Shown: positions 16,126 to 24,178 of the stretch, piece by piece
Numbering within the stretch: position 1 is the stretch's first letter
Layout of the letters: each line of letters begins with the position of its first letter
Assembly: GCF_014779665.1 (NCBI RefSeq)
Contig: NZ_JACXYY010000007.1
Span: 186,001-250,000 of the forward strand
Origin: Nocardioides hwasunensis
GTDB lineage: Bacteria > Actinomycetota > Actinomycetes > Propionibacteriales > Nocardioidaceae
DNA: 64,000 nt
Direction of reading: 5' to 3'
Translations under genes and position numbers: made by a program
The notes under the pieces: generated by a model
Databases searched by the model: none
Told to the model about the DNA's origin: nothing
The model's input: the letters and a program-made list of their open reading frames with translations, nothing else

Positions 16126-17295
16126 TCACGCGCCGTCCAGGTCCTCGATCCGGGCCAGGCTCGGCCCGCGGACCAGCTGGATCTCGGCGGCGTGCTCCTC
16201 GACCTCGCGCATCACGCGCAGGGTGTTGCGGCAGGTCAGCCGGGCCAGGTCGTCAGCCGACCATCGACGCTCGGCGAGCGCCGACAGCAGAGCGGGGTAC
16301 GTCGCGACGTCCTCGAGCCCGACGGGCAGCACCTCGACGCCGTCGAAGTCCCCACCGAGCCCGACGTGGTCGATGCCGGCGACCTCGCGCACGTGCTCCA
16401 CGTGCGCCACCACGTCGTCGAGCGTCGCGGTCGGACGCGGGTGCCGGCTCAGCCACCACTCCTCGTACGCCGCGAAGCGCAGGCCGTCGGACTGGGGGAT
16501 CCCCTCGGCCCCGGCCGCGGCCACCACCTCGTGGTGGGCGTCGGCGCACGCCTGGTTCACGAACTGCGGCACGAAGGTCACCATGCACACGCCTCCGCCG
16601 GCCGCCATCGAGGTGAGGACGTCGTCGGGGACGTTGCGCGGGCTGTCGGTCACCGCCCGCGCCGAGCTGTGGCTGAAGATGACCGGCGCCTCGGCCACCG
16701 CGAGGGCGTCGCGCATGGTGTCGGCCGAGACGTGGCTGAGGTCGACCATCATCCCCAGCCGGTTCATCTCGCGGACCACCTCGCGGCCGAAGGCGGTCAG
16801 CCCACCCGCGGCCGGTGTGTCGGTGGCCGAGTCGGCCCACGGGGTGTTCGCGTTGTGGGTGAGCGTCAGGTAGCGCACACCGAGTGCGAAGAGCTGTCGC
16901 AGGGTGCCGAGGGAGCAGTCGATCGAGTGGCCGCCCTCGGCCCCCATCAGGGAGGCGATCCGATCGCGCGACCAGGCGTCCTCGACCTCGTCGGCCGTGG
17001 TCGCCCACGCGAGCTGGTCGGCGTACGTCTCGGTGAGCAGGCGGGCGGCGTCGACCTGCTCCAGCGTCGCGGTCACCGCGTCGCCGCCGGCGAGCCGGCA
17101 CGGCACGTAGACCGACCAGAACTGGGCGCCCATCCCGCCGGCTCGCATGCGCGGCAGGTCCGTGTGCGTCGGGGTGCCGCCCGCGCCCACGTCGAGACGG
17201 GAGAAGTCGTACGCCGCCTCCGCGCGCGCCGTCCAGAGCAGGTCGTTGTGCCCGTCGATCACGGGGTGGGCGGCGAGGATGCTGGAGACGTCCAT
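16126..17295 (-). CDS. Membrane-type (renal) dipeptidase, peptidase M19
   Basis: 389 aa. Zinc ligands and surrounding motifs of M19 are all present: HPVIDGHNDLLW (H-x-D), GAEGGHSID, MMVDLSHVS, IFSHSSARAV and HVGLGGDFDG. These enzymes cleave dipeptides, including D-residue ones, with two zinc ions. No signal peptide is seen, so it should be cytoplasmic. ATG 17295 has a TAGCGT box 7 nt upstream; the frame upstream is open but runs into the divergent SNF2 gene's promoter region. Monocistronic, with its own terminator. The physiological substrate is not evident. Confidence 0.93.
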   Translation of the reverse strand: MDVSSILAAHPVIDGHNDLLWTARAEAAYDFSRLDVGAGGTPTHTDLPRMRAGGMGAQFWSVYVPCRLAGGDAVTATLEQVDAARLLTETYADQLAWATTADEVEDAWSRDRIASLMGAEGGHSIDCSLGTLRQLFALGVRYLTLTHNANTPWADSATDTPAAGGLTAFGREVVREMNRLGMMVDLSHVSADTMRDALAVAEAPVIFSHSSARAVTDSPRNVPDDVLTSMAAGGGVCMVTFVPQFVNQACADAHHEVVAAAGAEGIPQSDGLRFAAYEEWWLSRHPRPTATLDDVVAHVEHVREVAGIDHVGLGGDFDGVEVLPVGLEDVATYPALLSALAERRWSADDLARLTCRNTLRVMREVEEHAAEIQLVRGPSLARIEDLDGA

Positions 17296-17302
17296 GGTCG
17301 CG

Positions 17303-17308
17303 ACGCTA
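17303..17308 (-). promoter_or_regulatory. -10 box (TAGCGT) of dipeptidase gene
   Basis: TAGCGT on the minus strand, 7 nt before the ATG at 17295; supports this start as leaderless. Confidence 0.55.
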
Positions 17309-17396
17309 GCCGAGCCGAGCCCGGCGGGAACTCTGTGTCGGTCCGGGGCGTTACCGTCCTGGTGTCCTTCGAAGGTCACCGGTCTGGAGTGCGTGC

Positions 17397-20087
17397 ATGA
17401 GCCTAGTCCCGGTCACCGGTCCCGCCAGGCTGCTGGTGGGGGAGCCGCCCCGGGAGGGCTCGATCGAGTTCACCGACGAGCGGCGCACGATCAAGATGCC
17501 GATCCGCGGAGCGCTGCCGGTGCTGGGCAAGGTGCGCGACCAGGCCGACGTCCATCCCTCGGTCGCCATGCTCGCGGGTGCGGCGCTGCTGGGCCTGCAG
17601 CTGGTCGCCTCCGGCCGGTTCGCGCCGGACGCGGACGGTCGCCACTGGCAGGTCGCCGGTCTCGACCCCGACGACGAGCGCCGGATCGCCGAGCTGGCCC
17701 GCGCCCGGTCGTGGGACGGGTTCGACGAGGCGAGCGCCGAGGGCATGGTCCGCGGCGTGCTCGACGCGGTCGTCGACACGATGCCCCGCACGGCCCCGGG
17801 CCGATCGCGCCGCAGCGTCCACGCCGCGCCGGCCCGCTCCGCACCGCGGAGCGCCGACGACTTCAGCGACCAGCTCCAGCAGCGCATCGCCCGGATCCGG
17901 GCGCGCGGTCGCGACGACCGCCCGCACCTGGTGACGATCTCGTTCCGGATCGAGGCCGACGAGGAGGAGCTCGTCGCCGGGTCCGTCCGTCTCGTGCTGC
18001 AGGTGCACGCCGCCGACAACGCCGCCCACCTCGCGGACGCCTCCGAGCTGTGGGCCGACGCCGGACCCGAGGCCGCGCACGGCTTCGGCGAGCGTGCGCG
18101 CACCCACACGGCCATCGCCCTGCGCTCGGCGGCCGACGCGTGGCCGGTGCTCGAGCGGCTCCTCGACCTGCGCGTCCCCGACGAGATCACCCTCGACACC
18201 GACGAGATCCTCTCGCTGCTCGACGGCGGCGCGGCCGCGCTGACCGAGGCGGGGCACCCGGTCATGTGGCCGAAGTACCTCGACCGGGACGTCACCCAGC
18301 GCGTCGAGCTCGGCCGGCAGAGGCCGGCGGCCGGCACCCGCGAGGAGGCGCTCAACGACGGGCTGTTCGGCACCCAGGCCCTGTTCGGGTTCGAGTGGCA
18401 GCTCTCCCTCCACGGCGAGGAGCTCACCGAGGCCGAGATGGACGAGCTCGCCCACACCACCAGCCCGATCATCAAGCTGCGTGACAACTGGATCGCCGTC
18501 GACTCGGGCGTCATCAAGCGCGCCCGCAAGCGGTTGATCCGGTCGGTCACGCCGGTCCAGGCCCTCGCCGCCACCCTCACCGGTGTCGTCGACATCGAGG
18601 ACGTTCCCTACGAGGCGGTCGTCGGCGCCAGCCTGCTCCAGGTCCGCGACCGGGTGCGCGAGGCGGTCACCGGCGACCTCGTCGAGGTTCCGGCGGCCCT
18701 GCGGGCCGAGCTGCGCGACTACCAGCGCCGGGGGCTGTCCTGGCTCGCCGAGCTGACCTCGCTCGGGCTCGGCGCGTGCCTGGCCGACGACATGGGCCTG
18801 GGCAAGACGATCACCCTGATCGCGCTCCACCTCCACCGCGGTGGGCGGCCCACGCTGGTGGTCTGCCCGGCGTCGCTGCTCGGCAACTGGGAGGCCGAGA
18901 TCCGCCGCTTCGCACCGGGAGTCGACGTACGCCGCCACCACGGCAGCGCGCGTGACCTCGACGACGTCACGTCGGGCTTCGTGCTGACGACCTACGGCAC
19001 GATGCGCAACGACGCCGAGCTGCTGGGCGCGGTGTCGTGGGACCTCGTCGTCGCCGACGAGGCGCAGCACATCAAGAACTCGCGGTCCGCCGCGGCCCGC
19101 GCGCTCCGCACGATCCCGAGCCGGGCGCGCGTCGCCCTGACCGGCACCCCGGTGGAGAACGACCTCACCGAGCTCTGGTCGATCCTCGACTGGGCCATCC
19201 CCGGCCTGCTCGGCAGCCGCAACGCCTTCCGCAAGGTCTGGGCGGGCCCGATCGAGTCCGGGCTCGAGCCGACCAAGGCGCGGCAGTTCGCCGACCTCAT
19301 CGGTCCGTTCCTGCTGCGCCGCAAGAAGTCCGATCCCGGGATCGCGCCCGAGCTGCCGCCGAAGACCGAGACCGACCACGTGCTCGGGCTGAGCCGCGAG
19401 CAGGTCGTCCTCTACGAGACGCTCGTGCGCGAGTCGATGCGGCGCATCGAGGAGGCCGACGAGGAGACCCGCCGCGGCCTGGTGCTCAAGCTCCTCACCG
19501 GTCTCAAGCAGATCTGCAATCACCCGGCGCACTTCCTGCGCCAGGCCAATCCCAAGCTCCGCGGTCGCTCCGAGAAGCTCGAGCTGCTCGACGAGCTCGT
19601 CGGCACGGTCGTCGCCGAGGACGGCGCGGTCCTGGTCTTCACCCAGTACGTCGCCATGGCCGACCTCCTCGTCCGCCACCTCAGCACGACGGGGGTGCCG
19701 CACCAGCTCCTCCACGGCGGGACGCCCGTGCGCGGGCGCGACGCCATGGTCGCCCGCTTCCAGGCCGGCGAGACTCCGGTGTTCCTGCTGTCCCTGAAGG
19801 CCGGCGGCACCGGACTCAACCTCACCCGCGCCGACCACGTCATCCACTTCGACCGCTGGTGGAACCCGGCCGTCGAGGACCAGGCCACCGACCGTGCCTA
19901 CCGCATCGGCCAGACCCGGCCGGTGCAGGTGCACCGCTTCGTCACGCAGGGCACGATCGAGGAGAAGATCGCCGAGCTGCTCACCCGCAAGCGCTCGCTC
20001 GCCGACTCGGTGCTCTCGCGCGGGGAGACCGCGCTCACCGAGCTGTCCAACGACGAGCTGCGCGACCTCGTCGCTCTCCGCCGATGA
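17397..20087 (+). CDS. SNF2-family DEAD/DEAH-box helicase
   Basis: 896 aa. The first about 420 residues are the SNF2-associated N-terminal region found in actinobacterial homologues, Asp/Glu rich. The ATPase follows: Walker A ADDMGLGKTITLIAL near 465, ADEAQHIKNSRSA (DEAQ box) near 553, TGTPVENDL, and the C-terminal lobe with HFDRWWNPAVEDQATDRAYR and IGQTRPVQVHRF. It should translocate on DNA using ATP; homologues are linked to DNA repair but poorly characterised. Its stop overlaps the start of a SWIM zinc-finger gene (ATGA), a pairing seen across actinobacteria, so the two probably act together. No SD is seen before ATG 17397. Confidence 0.92.
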   Translation: MSLVPVTGPARLLVGEPPREGSIEFTDERRTIKMPIRGALPVLGKVRDQADVHPSVAMLAGAALLGLQLVASGRFAPDADGRHWQVAGLDPDDERRIAELARARSWDGFDEASAEGMVRGVLDAVVDTMPRTAPGRSRRSVHAAPARSAPRSADDFSDQLQQRIARIRARGRDDRPHLVTISFRIEADEEELVAGSVRLVLQVHAADNAAHLADASELWADAGPEAAHGFGERARTHTAIALRSAADAWPVLERLLDLRVPDEITLDTDEILSLLDGGAAALTEAGHPVMWPKYLDRDVTQRVELGRQRPAAGTREEALNDGLFGTQALFGFEWQLSLHGEELTEAEMDELAHTTSPIIKLRDNWIAVDSGVIKRARKRLIRSVTPVQALAATLTGVVDIEDVPYEAVVGASLLQVRDRVREAVTGDLVEVPAALRAELRDYQRRGLSWLAELTSLGLGACLADDMGLGKTITLIALHLHRGGRPTLVVCPASLLGNWEAEIRRFAPGVDVRRHHGSARDLDDVTSGFVLTTYGTMRNDAELLGAVSWDLVVADEAQHIKNSRSAAARALRTIPSRARVALTGTPVENDLTELWSILDWAIPGLLGSRNAFRKVWAGPIESGLEPTKARQFADLIGPFLLRRKKSDPGIAPELPPKTETDHVLGLSREQVVLYETLVRESMRRIEEADEETRRGLVLKLLTGLKQICNHPAHFLRQANPKLRGRSEKLELLDELVGTVVAEDGAVLVFTQYVAMADLLVRHLSTTGVPHQLLHGGTPVRGRDAMVARFQAGETPVFLLSLKAGGTGLNLTRADHVIHFDRWWNPAVEDQATDRAYRIGQTRPVQVHRFVTQGTIEEKIAELLTRKRSLADSVLSRGETALTELSNDELRDLVALRR

Positions 20088-20803
20088 CCGAGTCGCCGGG
20101 GACCACGCATCCCCGCCTGCCCGCGCGCCGCGGCGGCGGGTCCGGCACGTGGTGGAGCAAGGCGGTCCTGCGGGCCGTCGAGGAGGCGGCGTACGGCGTC
20201 CAGGAGCTGCGGAAGGGCCGGACGCTCGCCCGCGCCGGTGCGGTCGGCGCGATCACGGTGACCGACGGTCGCGCCGTCGCCGCGGTGGCCGACGGCCACG
20301 ACGCGTTCACCGTCGAGGTGACCGTCCCGGTGCTCGGCGACGGCGACGCGGCGGCGTTCTCCGAGCTGGTGGCCGCGGAGTCCGGGCGGATCGGCGCCCT
20401 GCTGACCGGTCAGCTCCCGCACGCGTTCGTCGAGGCGGTGGAGGAGGCCGGCGTCGAGCTGCTGCCGTACGGCGGCGAGCTGGGCTCGGCGTGCACCTGC
20501 GAGGCGTGGCTCGACCCCTGCCCGCACGCGCTGGCCGTGCTCACCCAGCTCGCGTGGCTCATCCAGGCAGACCCGTTCGTGCTGACCCACCTGCGCGGCC
20601 TCTCGCGCGAGCGGGTGCTGCGCGACCTCCACCGGCTCACCGCTTCCGCGGCCTCCAACGCGAGCCTGACGGGTGAGTCTCCAGGAGACTCATCCGCCAG
20701 TGCGGCATCCGGGGACGACCTCGACGACCTCGCCGTGGCCGAGGATGCCGCGGCCCGGGCGGCCCGGCTGCTGCAGCGCGAGGACCCGTTCGCCGAGGTC
20801 TGA
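20084..20803 (+). CDS. SWIM zinc-finger protein, partner of SNF2 helicase
   Basis: 239 aa. The SWIM motif C-x-C-xn-C-x-H is seen as CTCEAWLDPCPH near residue 145, a zinc site for DNA or protein binding. N-terminal GSGTWWSKAVLRAVEE is typical of this group. Starts inside the SNF2 stop codon. An oddity: a copy of the 19-nt palindrome at 20674-20692 lies in frame and encodes TGESPGDS in a low-complexity linker near the C-terminus, as if inserted without breaking the gene. The last 30 residues are Asp/Ala rich. Role is inferred from the partner: DNA repair or chromosome remodelling. Confidence 0.88.
   Translation: MTESPGTTHPRLPARRGGGSGTWWSKAVLRAVEEAAYGVQELRKGRTLARAGAVGAITVTDGRAVAAVADGHDAFTVEVTVPVLGDGDAAAFSELVAAESGRIGALLTGQLPHAFVEAVEEAGVELLPYGGELGSACTCEAWLDPCPHALAVLTQLAWLIQADPFVLTHLRGLSRERVLRDLHRLTASAASNASLTGESPGDSSASAASGDDLDDLAVAEDAAARAARLLQREDPFAEV
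20674..20692. repeat. 19-nt palindrome TGAGTCTC-N3-GAGACTCA, copy 2, inside SWIM gene
   Basis: TGAGTCTCC-A-GGAGACTCA, the most symmetric copy (9-bp arms). It lies inside a coding sequence, which argues against a pure terminator role. Confidence 0.85.
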
Positions 20804-20835
20804 GCGCGACGGCTGCGCGGGTGACGGCGGCAGGT

Positions 20836-20851
20836 GGCGTGCCGGCACGCC
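20836..20851. terminator. 16-bp palindrome between convergent SWIM and ferritin genes
   Basis: GGCGTGCCGGCACGCC is a perfect palindrome within the 99-nt gap between convergent genes. It could serve as a shared terminator, though the absence of a loop makes a cruciform or protein site equally possible. Confidence 0.4.
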
Positions 20852-20902
20852 GGTGGTGTGTGAGGTGCCGCCACCGTGGCGACGGCCGGGAGGGACCAGC
20901 CC

Positions 20903-21415
20903 TCAGCGGGCCTCGGTCGACCCGGCCGGCCGCGCGCCGAGCTCCTCGTCGAGGCGGAGCAGGCCGGGGCCGTCGTCGTTGATCAGCTTCACGCGGCCGA
21001 CGATCTCGCGGACCGTGGCCTCCTCCTCGATCTGCTCCTCGAGGAACCAGTTGAGGAGCGGGCGCGAGTCGAGGTCGCCCTCGGCCTCGGCGAGGCGGAA
21101 GAGGTCGCGGATCGAGGCCGAGACCTTCTCCTCGTGGGCGAGCGCCGCCTCGAAGGCGTGGAGGACGGAGCCGACCACCGGGGCCGGCGCCGAGGTGGCG
21201 CCGATGCGCGGGTGGTTGTCGCGGTCGGCGACGTGGTCGATGAACTTGTTGGCGTGGACGATCTCCTCGTCGGCCTGGTGGCGGAACCACAGCGCCATCC
21301 CGGGCAGGTCCATCAGGTCGACCTCGATCGCGAGCTGGCGGTAGACCAGGGAGGCCTGGAACTCCAGGGTGATCTGCGCGTTGAAGGCGTTCTCGAGGTT
21401 CTCGCTCAGCTTCAT
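20903..21415 (-). CDS. Ferritin (iron-storage protein)
   Basis: 170 aa, bacterial non-haem ferritin. The ferroxidase centre is visible: LEFQASLVYRQLA (Glu and Tyr), RHQADEEIVHANKF (E-x-x-H) and the later LLNWFLEEQIEEEATV. It oxidises Fe2+ and stores iron in a 24-subunit shell. ATG 21415 is preferred to an upstream GTG because the protein then begins with MKLSENLENAFN, the family's normal start, and TACGCT lies 7 nt upstream. Monocistronic. I see no clear iron-regulator box. Confidence 0.93.
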   Translation of the reverse strand: MKLSENLENAFNAQITLEFQASLVYRQLAIEVDLMDLPGMALWFRHQADEEIVHANKFIDHVADRDNHPRIGATSAPAPVVGSVLHAFEAALAHEEKVSASIRDLFRLAEAEGDLDSRPLLNWFLEEQIEEEATVREIVGRVKLINDDGPGLLRLDEELGARPAGSTEAR

Positions 21416-21422
21416 GGCCGGA

Positions 21423-21428
21423 AGCGTA
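21423..21428 (-). promoter_or_regulatory. -10 box (TACGCT) of ferritin gene
   Basis: TACGCT on the minus strand, 7 nt before ATG 21415, consistent with a leaderless ferritin mRNA. Confidence 0.5.
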
Positions 21429-21469
21429 GCGGGGTGCCGCGCTCGCACGGCGGTCGCGCGAGCCTGACG

Positions 21470-22021
21470 TCAGACCAGCCCGAGGGCGCCGTGGGCCATC
21501 TCCCGCAGCACGTCGTGCATCTGCGCGTCGGGGAGCCGGCCGCTGTGGGGCGTGGAGTTGAGCAGGCCGAAGAGCACGTGCGCCCGAGCCCGCGACACCT
21601 CGGGCCCGAGCTCCGCGTCGAGCAGGCGCAGCTGGGTGGCCCACACGTCGACGTACGCGCGCTGCAGGGTGCGCACCCGCTCGCGGGCCTCGTCGGGGAG
21701 GCTGCTCCAGTCGCGGTCCTGGACGACGATCAGCGAGCGGTGGGACAGGGCGAACTCGATGTGCCACTCGACGAGCGAGGCGAGGGCCGCCCGCGGACCG
21801 TCCGCACTCGCAACCCGGCTGCGCCCCTCGCCGAGGAGGGTCTCGCTGATGGCCACGAGCATCTCGGCGAGCACCGCGTCCTTGGACTCGAAGTGCTTGT
21901 AGAGCGCCGGCCCGGAGATCCCGCAGGCAGCGCCGAGCTCGGAGACCGAGACGCCGTGGAAGCCACGCGAGGCGAAGAGCTCCGCGGCGATGTCGAGGAT
22001 CTGCTGCCGGCGAGGGGTCAC
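21470..22021 (-). CDS. TetR family transcriptional regulator
   Basis: 183 aa. N-terminal HTH: RRQQILDIAAELFASRGFHG, SVSELGAACGISGPALYKHF, SKDAVLAEML at residues 4-60. The C-terminal ligand domain resembles regulators of acyl-CoA catabolism. GTG 22021 has a perfect 18-bp palindrome (22030-22047) just upstream, overlapping its own -10 box, so it represses itself. A variant of the same palindrome stands in front of the acyl-CoA carboxylase operon at 24154, making this the likely repressor of that leucine or isoprenoid-type degradation pathway, released by an acyl-CoA. Binding is inferred from the shared sites. Confidence 0.92.
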   Translation of the reverse strand: MTPRRQQILDIAAELFASRGFHGVSVSELGAACGISGPALYKHFESKDAVLAEMLVAISETLLGEGRSRVASADGPRAALASLVEWHIEFALSHRSLIVVQDRDWSSLPDEARERVRTLQRAYVDVWATQLRLLDAELGPEVSRARAHVLFGLLNSTPHSGRLPDAQMHDVLREMAHGALGLV

Positions 22022-22029
22022 GACGCCGA

Positions 22030-22047
22030 GGTTAGCCGTGGCTAACC
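22030..22047. promoter_or_regulatory. TetR autoregulatory operator overlapping its -10 box
   Basis: GGTTAGCC-GT-GGCTAACC, a perfect 8-bp inverted repeat. Read on the minus strand it contains TAACCT ending 7 nt before the TetR GTG start, so the operator covers the -10 element of a leaderless promoter. Confidence 0.75.
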
Positions 22048-22258
22048 CCGGTCGCTCGACCCGTGGGCCGGAACGGCTGGGTCCCCCCAGTGGGCCGCAC
22101 CCCTGCAGCGGCCCACTGACCCTCCGTCCAGCGCTTCCCCCGCCGGAGAGTCTGAGCGCGGTGCGGCCTCGACCACAGTGGTGCCAGCACCACTCTTGCC
22201 TCGTCCGTCTCGCGTGAGGGTGGTGCCTGCTCTACCGACCGGCGCACGTCGCCATGAC

Positions 22259-22264
22259 TACAGT
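22259..22264 (+). promoter_or_regulatory. -10 box (TACAGT) of response regulator gene
   Basis: TACAGT, then 6 nt, then ATG 22271. It excludes the longer frame beginning at 22178. Confidence 0.55.
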
Positions 22265-22270
22265 GCGCAG

Positions 22271-22966
22271 ATGCCGCAGATCCGAGTCGTCCTTGCCGAG
22301 GACGGCGACCTGCTCCGGGCCGGGGTGCTCGCCCTGCTGGAGGCCTACGACGACATCGACGTCGTCGCCACCGCGACGAGCCTCCCGGAGCTGCTGACCG
22401 CCGTCGACGAGCACCGACCCGACGTCTTGCTGACCGACATCCGGATGCCGCCCGACTTCACCGACGAGGGCATCCGGGCGGCCGGTGAGCTGCGGCGCAC
22501 GCACCCGGACATCGGGGTGGTCGCGCTCACCCAGTACTCCGACGTGGAGTACGCCCTCGACCTGGTCCGCGACGGCAGCGACGGTCGTGGCTACCTGCTC
22601 AAGGAGCGCGTGGCCGACGTCGACGAGCTGGTGGCCGCGCTGCGGACGGTCGCCGGCGGCGGGTCGGTCATCGACCAGATCGTCGTCGACGCACTGGTGG
22701 CCACGAGCACCCGGCGCCGCGACTCGCTGCTCGACCGGCTCACCCCGCGCGAGCTGGAGGTCCTGGGCATGGTGGCGCGCGGCATGACGAACGCCGCGAT
22801 CGCCGCCGAGCTGGTGATCACCGACCGGGCCGTGGAGAAGCACGTCAGCTCGATCCTCACCAAGCTCGACCTGCCGTCCGACGCGCCGGTGCACCGTCGG
22901 GTCGCAGCCACCCTGGTCTTCCTCAGCGAGGCCGGCGTCGGCGGCGGGGTGGCACCTCGCCGATGA
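22271..22966 (+). CDS. NarL/LuxR-type response regulator
   Basis: 231 aa. Receiver domain 1-125 with phospho-acceptor Asp56 (LLTDIRMP), acidic pair Glu10-Asp11, and Lys in YLLKERV. LuxR HTH at about 160-225: LTPRELEVLGMVARGMTNAA, ITDRAVEKHVSSILTKL. Phosphorylated by the histidine kinase encoded next, whose start overlaps its stop. The receiver switch region GYLLKERVADVDEL is that of the actinobacterial NarL group. Target genes are unknown; the pair sits between tetR and the carboxylase operon but lacks an obvious tie to them. Confidence 0.93.
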   Translation: MPQIRVVLAEDGDLLRAGVLALLEAYDDIDVVATATSLPELLTAVDEHRPDVLLTDIRMPPDFTDEGIRAAGELRRTHPDIGVVALTQYSDVEYALDLVRDGSDGRGYLLKERVADVDELVAALRTVAGGGSVIDQIVVDALVATSTRRRDSLLDRLTPRELEVLGMVARGMTNAAIAAELVITDRAVEKHVSSILTKLDLPSDAPVHRRVAATLVFLSEAGVGGGVAPRR

Positions 22967-24159
22967 GGCGGCTGCTGGCCGGGTGGGACTCCCTCGACCC
23001 GTCCCTCGCGTGGCTGCTGCGCATCAACCTGATCGCCCTCACCACCGCGACGCTCCTGCTGGCGGCGGCGTACCTCCTCGGCTTCAAGCACACCGCGGTC
23101 GAGATCGACCTCGCGGTGATGGTGGTCTCCCTGGTGCTGCTGCTGGTGAGCCCGCCGCTGACCCGGCGCTACGGCGCCACCGCCGCGATCCTCCTGCTGA
23201 CGCTGTCCGCGGTGCTCTTCGCGTTCGGGGGCACCTGGGCCACACCCAACCTCAGCCCGCTCACCGCGCTGCTGACCATGGTCCCGCTCCTGGTCGCCTA
23301 TCCCTACCTGTCGCGTCGCTGGATCCACGCGCTGATGGTCGTCGCGGTCCTCGGCAGCGCCGCCGTGGTCGCGCTCGGTGAGTGGCGTCGTGTCGTGCAG
23401 TACCACGAGTCGTGGGTGGTCAACGCCGTCGTCGTCGCGTCGTCCCTGCCGGCCGGGGTGATCATCGTGGTGTTCCTGGTGCGCGGGGCGTACGCCCGGC
23501 TGCAGGAGCAGTCCGACCAGCTCGTCGAGTCGCGCACCCGCATCGTGGAGGTCGCCGACGCGGCCCGCCGCAGCCTCGAGCGCGACCTCCACGACGGCGC
23601 GCAGCAGGGCCTGCTCGCGATGAGCGTGACCATCGAGCGGGCCCGCAAGGAGCTGCTCGCCGGGCGGCACGAGTCGGCAGCCGCCCTGATGGGGCAGCTG
23701 GCCACCGACAACCGGGAGGTGCTGACAGAGCTCCGCGAGCTGGCCCGGGGGATCTATCCGCCCCTGCTGGCCGAGCGGGGGCTGGTGGCCGCGCTCCAGT
23801 CGACCGCCCGTCGCTCGGTGGTGCCGGTCACGCTGGACGTGGCGGACTTCGAGCGGCCCAGCCGGCAGGTCGAGGCCGCGGCCTACTTCTGCATCCTCGA
23901 GGCGTTGACCAACGCCGCCAAGCACGCCGGGGCGAGCGAGGTGCTCATCACCGTGCGCGGGGCGCCCCACCTGTCGTTCACCGTGTCCGACGACGGCGTC
24001 GGCTTCGACCGCGACGCCGTCGACGCCGGAGGGCTCCTGGGCATGGAGGCCCGCGCGGCTGCTGCGGGGGGCTCGCTCCGCCTCGAGTCCGCCCCGGGGT
24101 GGGGGACGACGCTGCGCGGGGAGTTCCCTGGGGCACCCGCCGTGGACAGCCGAGGTTAA
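22963..24159 (+). CDS. Sensor histidine kinase (HisKA_3 type)
   Basis: 398 aa. The N-terminal 190 residues form about six membrane helices with little extracellular loop, then a short coiled region. The dimerisation/phosphorylation motif is RSLERDLHDGAQQGLLAMS with His near 210, and the ATPase domain has EALTNAAKHAGASEV (N box), VSDDGVGFD (G1) and GLLGMEARAAAAGGSL (G2). ATG 22963 overlaps the regulator's stop (ATGA). Its TAA stop lies inside the operator of the next operon. The signal is unknown; a membrane-intrinsic stress is likely given the small external loops. Confidence 0.92.
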   Translation: MRRLLAGWDSLDPSLAWLLRINLIALTTATLLLAAAYLLGFKHTAVEIDLAVMVVSLVLLLVSPPLTRRYGATAAILLLTLSAVLFAFGGTWATPNLSPLTALLTMVPLLVAYPYLSRRWIHALMVVAVLGSAAVVALGEWRRVVQYHESWVVNAVVVASSLPAGVIIVVFLVRGAYARLQEQSDQLVESRTRIVEVADAARRSLERDLHDGAQQGLLAMSVTIERARKELLAGRHESAAALMGQLATDNREVLTELRELARGIYPPLLAERGLVAALQSTARRSVVPVTLDVADFERPSRQVEAAAYFCILEALTNAAKHAGASEVLITVRGAPHLSFTVSDDGVGFDRDAVDAGGLLGMEARAAAAGGSLRLESAPGWGTTLRGEFPGAPAVDSRG

Positions 24160-24171
24160 CGATCGCTAACC
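24154..24171 (+). promoter_or_regulatory. Carboxylase operon operator overlapping -10 box
   Basis: GGTTAACG-AT-CGCTAACC, one mismatch from symmetry and matching the operator at 22030. TAACCT (24167-24172) within it ends 6 nt before GTG 24179, so operator, -10 box and leaderless start are fused. It also contains the histidine kinase stop codon. Confidence 0.75.
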
Positions 24172-24178
24172 TAGGGGC

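Noticed and set aside
17403..19934. An 843-codon minus-strand frame opposite the SNF2 gene
   Set aside because: The plus strand carries all SNF2 motifs; the antisense shows only Ala/Gly/Arg-rich low-complexity sequence.
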